64,000 bases of DNA from Patiria miniata. Lineage: Eukaryota; Echinodermata; Asteroidea; Valvatida; Asterinidae. The DNA lies in assembly GCF_015706575.1 (NCBI RefSeq), contig NW_024037069.1, positions 44,275,553 through 44,339,552 of the forward strand. The letters run 5' to 3'. The translations under genes and the position numbers were made by a program. Under the pieces are notes generated by a model that worked only from the letters and a program-made list of their open reading frames with translations, had not been told where the DNA came from and did no database searches. Position 1 is the first letter of the stretch. Every line of letters begins with the position of its first letter. Of the stretch, positions 26,684 through 40,069 are shown piece after piece.

Positions 26684-27217
26684 AATAGAGCCTGAAAGTT
26701 GACCCATGGTGGCGCGCTTCCGGACCCCTCGAATAGGAAAATTAGCGTGTAAAGGTTGGAGTTGTTTAAATAATTTTTGGTACATTGTTAAGAAAAGTCT
26801 TTTGGGATACACAATTATTTTACTAAACTTGAAGGACTAATTCTCATCTACAAACAAATATAAAATGACCATTGATAAGAACTGTATTCATGCAAGCCCG
26901 ACTAAATCTAGAATCCATCGGATGTAGGTAGGTAAAGCTTCGCGTCGTTATCATTTTCGTTCTCACGCAAGTACGCAGTGTAAAAACAAACGTGATCAAA
27001 CAAGGAGACCCATCTCCAACTGATTTCTCATGATTTTTTTCTTGTGGCATGCCAAGATAAAATTCCAACATCAATTTTTCTTAGGGTGATTACGGTTAGA
27101 AATCTTTCTGTCAAAAATTATAGCAAGAGAAAGGGCAACCCCGTGTAAAATGCCCATAGAAGGGTCACGGAAGGTTCGGAAGCTCAAAGACAAAATGGTG
27201 TACATTCAGGCTCTATT
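26684..27217. mobile_element. TIR element with AATAGAGCCTGAA ends
   Basis: AATAGAGCCTGAA at 26684-26696 is the exact inverse of TTCAGGCTCTATT at 27205-27217. If the ends begin at GAGCCTGAA, a TA lies on both sides, as for mariner-type elements. The 534-bp interior has no recognised coding. The TIR is short, so chance pairing is possible. Confidence 0.45.
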
Positions 27218-27693
27218 TCCTGAACTATCGCGGATTATTGAGGGCGTCCTAATTGATCTATGCCCTCAATTGAATGGTTGGTTCATGGTTCATTGAAGGC
27301 ATTTATTCGTATATTTACTTCACGTCCTTTTGAACAGAACAATTATAATGTTTCATTTTATCTGACACAATGTAATCTGACTTTTTTTTTTTGCAAAACT
27401 GTTTCTTAATGAAACAAAAAAAATGAGAAAAATGCCCAATGCCTATAGCCTACCAAATTGGCGATTTACCAAAACAATTGTTAAAATAGAAAAAAGACTT
27501 ACAGATGTTAATTACTGACACTCAGGAAATAAATAAAAACGTTGCGTATCTCCCTCGCAAGCCATGAGCTACACAAACCTTTTAGTTTTAATATTACAAA
27601 GTGAAAATAGCGCGATACTATATAGTTAATCGCCTTCAACTAGCTTTTGAAAGAAAAAAATACTCGAGTCCTCTTAGCCCCCGGAAATTTGGT

Positions 27694-27709
27694 TCTGGAT
27701 CCGCGCTTG
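27694..27709. mobile_element. Terminus-only remnant of the GGCGGATCC hAT-type MITE
   Basis: TCTGGATCCGCGCTTG matches the right end of the 35.6-kb element with one mismatch. No partner end is seen, so this is a very short, low-certainty remnant. Confidence 0.3.
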
Positions 27710-30229
27710 ACTGTGTGCTCCCTTAAATATTCAGATGTGCCAGCCTTTTAACGACCCCCCTTTTCCCCCCAATTTTCTTAGGTTTTATGGGCTTGTGTTT
27801 ACCATGGCAACGGAATCATTCCAATCACCCTGCCGATTGGTCCAAAATCCCTCATCTATCATTCCGACTCGGTCTCTCTCTCCGGCCTCCGCGGGCAGTC
27901 CGCAGACGGTAACTGTCTGTTGTGCCAAATGGAAAGAAGCCCTGTATGATGTATCAATGGACAGGTGTCGCGAGAGCAGAGGTCTTCGAGATGATAGACT
28001 CACAGCGTTCTCTCCTTGGGGCACGTGACAAGTCTTGAGATGCCCAGTTTGCTCCGAGCATGAAATACTGAGGTCAGAAGTCCGATCGTGATGAATACAC
28101 CACTGTGATCTGTCTCAGTTCCCGTGACAGGCGAGCGTGCAATATTACCCGATTGAAACCGAGTGGAAATGAAAGGTTTCCTGTCTTTGTCGAAATACAA
28201 TGGGAGGTTCCAGGGAGTAAGAAAATCGTGAGGTGTGGAAAGGAAAAAAATAGGAGAGAAGACTGTTGTTTAGCTACCCGGATCTGTGCATCTGAAGCAT
28301 GATAAAAAAAGCCCGATTTAATTAACTCTGGTTTTCAGATCAGTTGCAGACCTGTTAATAAGTATACGGAAAAGCATGGATTTTCAAGATCGGAAGGTGT
28401 TGTGCTCGCAAAAAAACTCATTAAATTGTCTCGAAGGCCATGCATGTTTCAATCTGATTATTAACATGATTGCACTTTGTATTAATGTCTATATAGTTTT
28501 AGTGAGACAAAAGGTCATTTTCGTCTATACACAATTTCCTTAGTACTGACAACGATTAACTGAAGTTCACAATGTTTTTTTTAAAGACCTGTATATACAA
28601 CAAGTCAAATTATAAACAACATGATAAGTTCATGCATGTAGCATATTTTCCTATTCTCCAAAAGCTTCACAGCACCACGAATGCAACAAGTAGTAAAAAA
28701 AAACCCTGGAAGTCTGGAGACATCAAACTAATTAGGTCACAGTACTATAGAGTGAAGGAAGTATAGGTGCTCGACAAAAGCCAAGTTAATTGCCACAAGA
28801 CCATCAGCCATTTTGCTTGTTAACACGCGGACCTGTAGTCAAACATAAGTCAAAACCAGAATCTTTTCTCTTTTAAATGGCTCCACAGCTTTTTTATTAC
28901 AAAAATACTGGATGTTGTTTCACTTTAATAGGGTTCCTAGACAACTTCAAAGATTGTCTAAACACGCTTCACTTTATAGAAGCGAAATAGGATTGCTGCG
29001 TTTTAATAGGTTTCAATGGAGGGCTGTTTTAGCGTCTGATTTATAGAACAACTTGAGCCTCTTGCATCAATTAGTGCTTCGCTGAGACGTACAAGAAAGC
29101 TTCATTTAGTCAGATCAAGCAGGCAGACAATACGAAATCGAATCTCTCCTAGTGAGTGACTGTTGATGGTTCTATGAGACTGTAGTCTCCGCCAAATCTC
29201 AACGGGCAAGATGTTGACGACATGGCAATTCTGCTATTGATGGAATACGCGTCTCAAAGCAACGGAAGTACATACATCTTTCACTTTTTCATAGAATTAC
29301 AAAGTGTTCTTCTCCTTGATTAACTTGAAAGATTCATACTCGGAGTGTGTCCATTAGCCTACCCATGTCAATGAATTGAATTGCGGGTGATTGAAAGTGC
29401 TTCAACCCTTCTCCTTTATAATTGTTTCGTTCTCGTCAATAATTCAGAGCAACAGTTGGAGGCACCAGGTGTCCTCATTATCAATAAATCAACGAAAAGC
29501 AATAAGACGTTAAAGACGTGAGTGGATAGGTAAGCATTAGCTTTGATCTCAGGTTGTTGTGTGGCGGGCTGAAATGGGGGCGTGGACACGCCTTTTGCAT
29601 CTTCCCCACATGGATATTTAATATTGGCCTTTTGCAAATTCACCAACGCGATCTGATATATAATTACAAGCGTGCATATTGAAGAACCAACGACATCCTG
29701 CACAGTGTAGATGTCCAATACCACTGAGCTTGTCGATCGGAGTCGACTGGCTTCTTGACTCCAAAATGGGTCCGTCTTATCATTAAGGGTCCAAAGAGTG
29801 GCATATTTCTTGTCCCTGTTACCTTGGTACTTTGTAATTTACCATCCAAAGTATCATTAAGAATTACTTCTAACGTTCGTTTTTATGTGTTGAGCAGGTA
29901 GTTTGCTATTCATATTCACTATTGGAGGATGACATACATTAAGGAGTGCATCAGAATTATAAAAAAAACCTCGCAGTTAGATGTAACAGGGACAGGAAAT
30001 AAGTGGACCCGAAGTTTGTAGAATGACAAATATAGTATTTGGTCACGGTGGTTGTATGGTTGATTTGGTTTATGAAGAATTAAAAAATGAGGAATGCTGC
30101 TGTCTTTTTCCCTCAGTTCCTTAGTAGTTTTATATATCTTCCATTTACCGAAACGTCAACACAATATCTAAAAAGGTTTAGTTTCACAAATTCGTGTTTT
30201 CTTTAGAAGCAAAGCCAAGAAAACGAAAT

Positions 30230-30388
30230 CAGGCGCGTAGCCAGGTTTTTGTTTGCACGTTCCAATAACTTTTGTCCCGCTAATCCATTTTTCACCGTCC
30301 AGATTTTGCTTCAATCATCGTTCCGAATTTGCTTTCATAATTTCTAGCCCTCTGCACTCTGCCATTCTATACCTTTGCCACGCCACTG
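30230..30388. mobile_element. Short hAT-like TIR element
   Basis: The left end CAGGCGCGTAGCCAGG and right end CCTTTGCCACGCCACTG (inverse CAGTGGCGTGGCAAAGG) are imperfect inverted repeats of the CAGTGGCGTAGCC type common among hAT MITEs. The interior is 159 bp and non-coding. No clean 8-bp duplication is visible. Confidence 0.5.
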
Positions 30389-33300
30389 AATATTATCCAA
30401 GTCTGCAGAAACGCTATCAGGAATACAATTAACAATATTTAATATTTTAATTAAAAAAAGGTGTATGACTCCACAGTGTAATCTCTGCAAGGGGAGATAT
30501 ATGTCCCTGTTCGCATATGAATCTTGGTATTACCCCGAGACTTCTCGCCATACTTCAGACCGGGGGGCTAAGATGTCACCTTTCGACAAAACCAAAATGT
30601 CATGGGTAGAGATGCCGGGGTATATATCACACACCCGAACCCCATCAGCACGTGCCGTATAGACGTGGACTATAAATAAAGCGGTCGCACGTCACGTCAC
30701 GAATCGTGCACTCGCTGACATGGTCTGCGGGAAACCACTGCAATATCTCCTCGATCCAATAACGGACTTACCAGAGCGTAAGCTCTTATTCTATTTCCAC
30801 CTTCGAAAAAAAAGAAGAGGAGGAAAGTGGGAGGGAGTCATTAGGCAATTTAGCGAAGAAGTCATGGTGCCAATATCTGGGGATGTCTCATCTATCATTA
30901 AACCAGAGCAAGATTCTAGACTCGAGAAGAGGAGAGCGAAAAATCTCCACAGACACCATAAATCTCGCCGAGATCTTCTTGAGATTTTCAGGTGTGATGG
31001 TGAGGCGAGATACTTTGACAGGTTCATCTGTCCTTAATCTCGGTCTGAAGACGGGCGAAGCTGAGAGTGTATCCTCCTGTATTCAAACTGTCATCAAGCC
31101 CGTAGGTTTACAGATTGGAGGAGCGGCTTCCTTGCTGATGACCCTTCGCTTGAAATCTCGCTAATTCTGATCGATATCACCTGTGGGATGAGACAGATAC
31201 TACGGAATATTCAAAAGTGAATTATCACAGCATTCGGCTTCTTTCAAGCACATTTTTTTTAAATTGAAGTATGAAGTATAAAATACAGGGTTTCTTATTT
31301 CAGGGGACTTATTTCGTGGACATCTTTGTCTATCTGTGATGTAGATTCTGGGTACGATATCCAGGAAATCCCCCCCCCCCCTAAAGAAATTGGCTGTAGA
31401 CTACCTGAGTCCAAATTATAGGAATCAAATTGGCACGGGTAAAGACTCCGTGAAACTCTTGAACCCAGAATGCAGCTCATGCAAGATGCTGACATATTGA
31501 GATAAAAACGACCGAGTCTGAACGACTCAAGGGCTTGGTAATCATGTAACAAGAGATCGGATATTGTTTGCAGGCAGACCTAAAGCGACACAGAGACGTA
31601 ACGTAAATGTTTAATTCCTCTGTCAATACCTGGGAGAAAGAGAGAAAATTGCAGAAGGATAGATAATCACTGGAAACCATGGGAGTTATCAGTAATGTTA
31701 GACGGGCCTGACACATGTCTGCATCCAAGTATTTGGACAAGACGCTCAGGTTTCTGTCCTCGGAAAGGTCTCGATGCAAGCAAATGCGATTGACGTCATT
31801 ATTGCTAAGCATAGTAGGCATCTGCTATGCAAATAGCCTACACATGTTGGCCAAAGAAAAATCCATATCTAGGTGTTTCATGTCATAAGCAGCTGCCGCG
31901 AAGAAATGATTTATTATTGATTTGTTAGTTTCCTCTTTGTAAAAACCTGAAATAAGTTTATTTGTTGGCAATGTGGAACTTTTCTTCCCTACACTCTTGT
32001 CTGATCATGTGTTATGGTTATTTTTCTGTTATTGTGTGTTATTATAGCCGTGTTTGTAGCGTATCGTCCGCTTATGAACACTGACAATAACAAACTGATA
32101 TGCCATTCGCGGGATTGTCGTTCTACAACGGCTGAACATGAAAGCTTGGAGCGTACCACATGGGGGAGAGAAAAGATCAAGCCAGCGCCTCCAGACGTTC
32201 AATCGCAATCAAGGTGAAGAAAATTGCACATGTGGGGCTACATTGGCATATGATTGTACCCGGGGGCGTTGGGGTGTTCACACTGGCGTTAATAATGAGG
32301 ATGGTATTCCGCTACAATCTCTGGTGAATTTTTTATTATTTTTCATTTTGGTGCCCTGATCGTCCTATTTTCATAGACGTACTTCTTCGTCTGATTACTG
32401 ACAACATCATCGGGCAAAGTGTGATTGCAAAAAACGCAGGGAACACGATCGGGAATAGAATTTGGAGGTCACATCAGAGTGTATTTTGCTGACATGCAGG
32501 CAGCATGGATGGTGTACGGACTCGGATGCAGTAGTAGCAGCAAGACTGCTGCCCCCGCGGGGAGATAGCCGCTAAAACCCCGCTGAGAGCATTCGGCCAA
32601 CGCGCCGCGCTGCAAGTTTGTCCATGATTTCCGTGGGTTTGTATGGCCTCGGCTTCCGATTCGCTGTTTTGCTCAGGTGGACACGGGGGAAAAGCGGCTG
32701 AGATATTAAGTGCGAGAGAAAGCCGAGCTTTGCATACCAAATGAAGAGGCTAGATGACCATCAAAAGGCTGAGGTTTCTCTGTACAGCTGAGCCAATGCC
32801 AGATGGTAGATAATGAAATATCTTTGCCATCAGCTCCACTCCCTGTGATGTGTTCTCTATACCACCCACTAAACTGACCCAGATATGAATTAGATAGAGG
32901 CACATGACTTAGCTGCTTATAAACCAATAAATATTCATGAATTATTCAGCTTGTCAGGTGGGAATGACCAACGGTAGATTTGCATTAAGAGAAAAAGTGC
33001 TTTCATCATACATTCGCATCAGCCAGTCTTAACTTGCATTCATAGACCATCACGTTGAATAATGTGACCAATACGAAAAACAGTAATTAAGCTGATAGAG
33101 ATGCAGAATTGGTTTGCCAGTAAACGATTTGAAAGATTTCAATTTTGATTACGAAATCAGTGCAACTGGCAAAATCAATACTCAAGATAAAAGTCTTTCA
33201 CCAACAGCGAGAACAGTTGATAGTAATTTAACACTCGTTAATTATTGCCCAGGAAAGTTACTTTAGGTGACAACTACAATCCCTTATCGTCATCAATGAT

Positions 33301-34257
33301 TACACAACTGTATGCCTCCGAAATTATGCCTCCGAAGTTAGGCCCACATAATGTTTGACTGGTGGGGGATTCCGGTTCCTGAGACGAGATTAATCTGACG
33401 GTTTGACGACTGCTGCGTGTTTGCGGCTGTAGATGGAAACATTAGAGGGGACGGGTGTCTTACACAGCCCCACTCGCTACGTCCATGCAATCGCAGTAAC
33501 ATTTACCTTTATCTTGGACTATACCAACAAAACCATTGCAGCTAGTGTTCTTATAGTTAAAACAAGGCTATTTGCATTAATTATGAACGGCATTAATTCC
33601 AGATGCTCTACAGAACATTCACAAGTTGTTTACTGCCATGTGCTTTTTAGGCCTACATAAAGAGGTACCAAGCAATATTTTGTGAGGAGCCAGGGCACCG
33701 AACTGGATCTGTTTTTCAGTAAGTCCGGCTTTTGCGTCTGAAAAGACGCTCTCGTTGCTCTTACAAAAGACAATTCATATCCTTCCTCTTCCTTCAAGTT
33801 TGCGCAAGAAGGTCTGACACTATCTGGACGATCTTTTGGCAATGTTTTTTTTCAGGAAGAGGGAAAGGAAAACACCATTACCTCTTGAAATATCACATTG
33901 CATCGCCGCCCAAGGACGTCAGATAAACGTTTCTCAATGGCCGTCCAAAGTCACGTGCTCAGCGCCAACCAATCATCTGTCCTAATCGCAGCTGGTTTCA
34001 CCGCGGTTCTTCCTTCGAGCGTAACCGAACAGAGACGTCTCCACGTGTTTGTGACGTCACGGACCCTCTCTGATCCGTTGTGCCGACCACTGTTCGCTTC
34101 TGGCGTGGTGTAAAGCAACACCAGGCCTTATCGCTGTTTATCTCTCCGGTTATTAAATTTTCAGCTGTTCTCCTCTGACAGCGAAAGGGCAACGTTTTGC
34201 CAACATAGATGATAACGATCTGTCGGTTATGGTCATTGGCCTTGCCTCTCTTTGTAA

Positions 34258-34335
34258 ATCAAAAGTTCTTCAAAAAATATTTTTATGTGTGGATGAATCA
34301 AAAGTTCTTCAAAAAATATTTTTATGTGTGGATGA
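34258..34335 (+). repeat. Perfect two-copy tandem repeat, period 39 bp
   Basis: ATCAAAAGTTCTTCAAAAAA then TATTTTTATGTGTGGATGA occurs twice back to back with no difference I can see, indicating a very recent duplication or slippage. Confidence 0.9.
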
Positions 34336-35633
34336 TTCTGTCATTTCTTAACACATTTAATTATGGTTGTTGATTTTAGTTGGAGTACACTTTTACTGTT
34401 ATTCTATTCGAAAAATATATATATATATATTTAAGGAGCATTAGTTAATTAAACATGATTTGGGAATTTTTGTATGTGACTGGTCATTAGGCGGAATATG
34501 GCATTACAGTGAGTGTTACGGTATGGAAAAGCTCATTGTGTATAGCTATGGTGCGCTACAGCTTTCCATAATCTATATACATGAAAGTATTTTCCACTGT
34601 CTTTGCTCACGTGTAGTGTCTTTTAGCAGGCGGACTTTTCGTAATAACAGTATAAAATGAGTATACAGTGTTTAAACGTCGGTGAAGGACAAAACCTAAT
34701 TTGAAAAGTTAAACATGTCGTTGATTGCGTAATCAGTTTAATACCGGAGATCCAAACTTTTCGGCTGGTGCCCATGCATGATTAGCTGGTGACAGTGCTG
34801 TGCCGAGTCTTTGGGGTATTTTCTTTTTAGTTTTGTGGAAGAGACCACTTACGGTCATCAGCGCCACTCGCATAGAACAGTGGGGACAGGCGAACTGTCA
34901 TCTATTGAAGCATCGCAGAGTGCTGATAATGGCGCCCTCTTGTGCCAGAAAATAGCAAGAAAAGCCAGTAAAGCCGAGGAACCTTTTCATTATTTCAAAT
35001 CTAAAACAGCACTACAATTTTGCTCGAAATTTCAGTAGTAAATATGCCAATGAAAGAGGTACACCGCCTCCCCCACCAGAAAAAAGCTTTGCATGACAAT
35101 TTCTCTTTAAATATCAGACAACTGTAATATCACTGAAGTGATGAGTCTTGTACACTCTACAACTCACTTCATCGAATTAATTCCAGCAATGGAACGACCT
35201 TGTTCAAAAGCAAGCATTGTGAAGAACAATACCCGTACTCTCTCTCCTTATTCATTTACCAAAGGAAATACAAGGGCCAAGAATGCACTGACAAAAAGGC
35301 AGCATTTACGTAAACCTTTTAGCAACCGAGGAGGTTTCCATGGGCACGTATTAATCTTTCTTTGGGATGCATTGTGATGCCCATTTTCCAAATAGTTCCT
35401 GTAATCATCGTCATTCATATCAAAGGTGACGGAGGGTCGTCGACATTACTGTCTTCATGAATATTTTGATTGGGCGATGCCACATTCCCTGCCAGCTGAT
35501 GAATCAAACAAAAAGACATTCTGTCTTTATTTGATTATGTTATCTCAACACTAAAACGACTCCTGGTTTAGACATACTCCTGAAATCATGGAAGTCAACA
35601 CATAATGTCCATTCAAAACGAATGCACTTGAGC

Positions 35634-35834
35634 CAAGGGCAGATCCGGGGGGAGGGGGCAACGGGAGCCATGGCCCCCAAAACGAACGAACCAATTTTTT
35701 TGAAAGTGACGTCGCAATTCTTCAAACAAATTCGGGCCCCTTAATCGGGCCCCGAACCCCTCGCCGTAATTTTGGATAAATTTTTTTTTTGGTGGCTCCC
35801 TCCCAAAAAAAATGGTGTTCTGGATCCGCCCTTG
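35634..35834. mobile_element. Second hAT-type MITE of the GGCGGATCC family
   Basis: The ends are CAAGGGCAGATCCGG and CTGGATCCGCCCTTG, flanked by ACTTGAGC (35626-35633) and ACTTGAAC (35835-35842), a 7-of-8 match. The 201-bp interior has GGGCCCCGAACCCC and poly-T stretches and no coding. Confidence 0.8.
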
Positions 35835-37299
35835 ACTTGAACAGGATGTTTCATAAAATCTGGCCCACTCCGGTGCTAAAGAGTGTTGCCATATACGAAA
35901 AGTACTTCTATACGGATTCGCAATAATATCGTAAACCGAGTCATTGCCAATTTGAATTTCAAATGTTTTATCCAAATTTTCAAAGCACTACGTATGCGTC
36001 TGTATTTCAAGCTCAAAATTTTTTAATTTAACGAGAAAACAATATTTTCCGTCATTCATCAACTGAGATATTACAAGTTTTTATCACAACCTGCGCGTGC
36101 GGTCCACAAATGAGCCCCGAATCCAATTTTCATTAAATGTAATGCGAGAAGGGCCTCGTCCCCGTCGGTGAAAATGATTAAAACGGCATCATACATATCC
36201 CCGTCGACCGGATGACACAAAGGTCTCTTGTAATTCTGACTGGTAATTTTCATTAATCTTCATCTCCAAGCGGATACAATGTCCTTAGCGATGTAAATGT
36301 ACCCCTTGGATGATAACCCCCGGAGGGTTTGGAATATTGCTCCAGTTTCGCATTATAAGCCTTGCCGACGAATTTATCCGGGTTAACCTGTCAACTAAAT
36401 GACAGGCTCCGCCGGCTGATCTGTCAAGTTGTTGCCCTGAAAAAATTAATTCTGGAAACCCCCTCTGGGAACGCGGATTAGTCTGAATCCGAGCATCACG
36501 CCTATTGGATTCGTTCGTGTTTGATGGTGGGGTTAAGACTAGCCACACTGTGTGGCATCAGTAGTCAGGTCTGCGATCACATTTATTTTGACCTGGGAAT
36601 TTTGCCTGGAGTTTTGAGAATGATTGATTTTTCTTTTAAAATTCATTGAATTGGGATCTTTATTTGGTTAGAACACTTGCTCAAATGCTATTGATTTGGA
36701 GTTTTAGTATTAATTTTAAGCAGTTACACTTGACATGGGACAATGGTAAAAAATGTTAATTGGTGACAATCATTTTGGTTAAAGTTGCGTTTCCCGTGCT
36801 CTTTAAGGAATTCGATTAAATTTGTTCTGTTCATACATGTTCAACTAATTTATTCTTCACAATGCCCCCCCCCCCTTTCGGATGTCCGAAACCCTTTGAA
36901 AAAACAGGTTTTTGTTTTCAGCACAAATAGATCCCTCTGCCATCGGAAACCGGCCTACATACCCCATGAGAACAAAATTCATTTATGGCAGCCAATAATT
37001 CGAAAGTGTAAAGTAAACATTTCAATAACTAAACGTGGGCCGATTTTTTTTGGTCGATGTCTCATTCAAAAGTAAATTGAATAACCTTTATATTGCTAGA
37101 AAAATAGCAATTTAGAAAAGGAATCTATCTTTCGGGTTGAAACTCGCAACTTTAAGCCCTATCGATGCATCTTTCGGAGTGACGAATTTCGAGGAAAAAA
37201 CAAAGGTGCAAACTTTACGATTCGTCAGTATTCCCGGCCGTCATCATGACTTGTACTCTAATTGGTCACTTGCAGGACAGAAAAATAAGGGTTCATACC

Positions 37300-37425
37300 T
37301 ATGTTCCCAAATATATGTTCACCAATACCGATGTTCCCTGAAATCTTTACCCTAACCGTAATCCTAAGGATTTCGGAGAACATCGGTAGTGGGGAACATC
37401 GACAGTGGGGAACATCGGGTAGACC
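37300..37425. repeat. 16-bp GGGGAACATCGG minisatellite with inverted partner motifs
   Basis: Three tandem 16-mers at 37375-37390, 37391-37406 and 37407-37422 (GGAGAACATCGGTAGT, GGGGAACATCGACAGT, GGGGAACATCGGGTAG) face an inverse CCGATGTTCCC at 37329 and ATGTTCCC near 37302. It looks like a foldback-type relic with a repeat-expanded end. Confidence 0.55.
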
Positions 37426-39691
37426 CCTAACAATAACATCAAAGCATTTCCGTGTCAAGATTTGACACAAAATGACTACACGAGACAACTATAATTTGCG
37501 TTCTATTGCCATGTCCGATTAGGACTCGACTGACTGAGTATCAAGGGAATAACTTGCAATTATCACTGATTCGAACGGCGGTCAGTTCAATCACTCCAAC
37601 CAGCGCGTACCTGTGATCCTTCACCGGGGCTTTCTTTCATCCTTCCCCCACGAGGGGTTCTTGCATTGCCCGCTACTTTCATCATCCAAAGTTCCAGGGG
37701 GAATTGTGTTCAATTCTTTCCTTGGATTTGTTAATTTGTAAGCAGCGGTGGTGTGGCATGATAATTACGAGTGGGTATTATACGGTAAGTTGGGCTTATT
37801 ATCACCATTCGAAGGCACCTTTACTACATAGCCGAGACTCTAACTTAAAAAATAATACAAGCATAGATTAACATTTTGTCGTACTTTCTTTTTTAACAAC
37901 GAAAACCCATTATGGCCTTTCGATCCCATGAAAAATTTCGCTATGGAAACTGACGAAGACTTAAATGTGTAACGCGCATAATGTGCGGTTTTTGTGCGTG
38001 TGTGTGTTTGAAAAAAAATGTTATTTGTTCTAATCAGAAACGTTCTATCCCTGAGTTTTTTCGTCCAAAACGCGCACACCTTGTTTCCTTGGCAATCGAT
38101 ATTTTATTGACAGCAATCAGTGTTGTCGCGCAGCCTTTCATTCATCTGGGAAATGGTGTGGTTGTTTTGTAGATTCTCTTTATCCCAAGCCATATTTGCC
38201 GCCAAAATATGTTTTGCTTCAAACGGTGGCGTATTTGCAAAATATTTACCAATTAAAGACGTCATAACACTTTTCAGTTCTTAAGACAGTACATTTAATA
38301 CAATAAACGATTGTCTTTGACCAATAAATGAATAAATAACTAACTAAATAAAGCACATAAGCTATCTTACTTTTTTATTAGACGCATAACGTACGAATTG
38401 CTGATTACGGGATAGGCGAAAACCCCGCTAAAAAACCCCAACATTTTGGGGAAAAAACACGGAAAAAATTCCGATCCGGCTCCAAATTACAGAGGCAACC
38501 AAGTTTACCAAGTTTATCATAAAGTTTGTCAAAAATTTTTTTTAAAAATAATTGAATTACTTTATAAAGTATTCCCATTTAAGGAGGACAAAGCATATTT
38601 ACAAAATATTCTAGTAATAATTGTGTATGTACAATGTATAATAATTCTGCATCCATGAGATCCTATGAAATCAGTGTTCTTCAGATCCGTAAATACTTCT
38701 TACATCACTCGACTGGTTAGTGGTGCTTTGTGATAGCGCCCTCATTTGGTGAAATTAGTTAATTATAACTGTTCTCAAGGACAAAGCCTCACTGTTTTAC
38801 TACTGGTTGTAAACATTTCCCAGGGGAGGTGATGATTATAACAATAGAGGGCGCCATGCAGGCCAAAGTCGTCAATATTTTTTCCCGATGGGAGTTAAAT
38901 ATACATAATCACATTGCTGTATTGTAGCGGACAGTGATGTGCTCATCCGGTGGGGATGTATTTCCAGATTTCGAATCCTCTACAAGACTTAGGCTATGAA
39001 ACTCGTCTGTTAGTCTGTTGAAATTTGGGTTTAATTGGAGGATTATGTTTCTAAAGGAAAATAAGTGCCTTCCTTATACGATTCCAACCCTGAGGGATCG
39101 TTAACGGAATGGATAGTGGGATTGTCATTCTTTCAAATACTACTGCTGCCTAATCTCCTTGCCGCTATCTCATATTAAAAAGATTATTTACGGATGAGCT
39201 TTGTATTCCAGTGAAAGGTAAAATAGAAATCGTTTGCCTGTAGATGGCATTTCTTTTAAAAGTGTTTCATAATTTTATAGTCTGCCATATCCATATTTCA
39301 AAGGAGGTCTGTGTCACAGACAATTCACATAATGTCCGACATCTACACACACAAAATATTAAAAACCACTTTGGTTTACAAGTGACACTGGCAGCGACTT
39401 TTGCCTTGTTTAGACGTATTTCAAGCAGTAAATAAAGCCATCGTATTTCGAAAAAATATGTAATAACGAGACCGTATAAAATGCATATTACATAAATGAC
39501 AATTCACTGTTTGATATCAGGTCCCACGCCAGTTTCACGCTTAATCACATGGCGGTCCCAGCGCACACGTTTGAGGCATTTTCTGTTGAACAGAAACAAT
39601 TACAAGTAAACCATAGGCTCAACTTTTGAGTGCCAAAATGAAACGAAATCAAAATTTAAGCCATAGTTGTGTGAACGTTTCTATTCTACTC

Positions 39692-39697
39692 TTTAAT
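39692..39697 (-). terminator. Candidate polyadenylation signal ATTAAA
   Basis: On the minus strand ATTAAA occurs about 71 nt after the TAA of exon C. It is the commonest variant of the AATAAA signal and sits at a sensible distance for a short 3' UTR. No cDNA evidence is available. Confidence 0.4.
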
Positions 39698-39767
39698 GAT
39701 TTTATATCCTTCCAACTTATTTCATTTGGTGGTGAACACGTTCTTGCCAAAGTCTCTTTCAATGTTT

Positions 39768-40069
39768 TTAACAGTATTGAAAGAACTTGAAGTATGAGGG
39801 AGCGATGTGCCAGGACGCTATGCCAACGCGCACATGGGTCGGCACCCGATTGTAATGTGCACCGGCGTCCCACTCCAAGAAAGCCTCCTCCTGTCCGCCT
39901 TTACCGACCTTGACCACGCCCCCTTTGTAGTCGATCCAGAAGGGGCGGTATTCCATGTCAGTGACGATATGTTGCTCATTGTGCGCCACCTGTACCACGT
40001 CACAAGCACCGCCTGTATCTGATTGACAAGGTCTGATGACAGATTTGGAATTCCCCCAGCCGCCGATAT
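39768..40069 (-). CDS. Exon C: C-terminal part of FAMeT-type domain and stop
   Basis: The exon follows an acceptor ending cctccatag and reads IGGWGNSKSVIRPC, then VVQVAHNEQHIVTDMEYRPF, WIDYKGGVVKVGKGG, AFLEWDAG and THVRVGIASWHIAP. It ends FKFFQYC with TAA at 39770-39768. IGGWGN.KSVIR, EYRPFWI and KVGKGG are the diagnostic motifs of the Methyltransf_FA family. The end of the domain (usually a GFSTGWG...W.F stretch) is recognisable but divergent. It is the last coding exon because the domain is complete and an ATTAAA signal follows about 70 nt after the stop. No frameshift or internal stop is seen, so the exon looks under selection. Confidence 0.88.

Larger units (their letters stand above)
16491..39690. 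other. Intergenic or intronic DNA, no supported gene
   Basis: Beyond the repeats at 24.9-26.1, 26.7-27.2, 30.2, 34.3, 35.6 and 37.3 kb I see no supportable gene. Poly-G/poly-C runs lie near 18545, 19530, 31369 and 36863. Higher-complexity, GC-richer patches at about 16.5-16.95, 19.0-19.4, 21.4-21.7, 32.4-32.9 and 36.1-36.55 kb could be conserved regulatory DNA; comparison with a related genome would decide. Confidence 0.5.

Noticed and set aside
30720-31164. Overlapping basic open frames (KKRRGGKWEG, KRRAKNLHRHHKSRR)
   Set aside because: Three frames are open at once, and the basic runs come from purine-rich DNA. No family was recognised.
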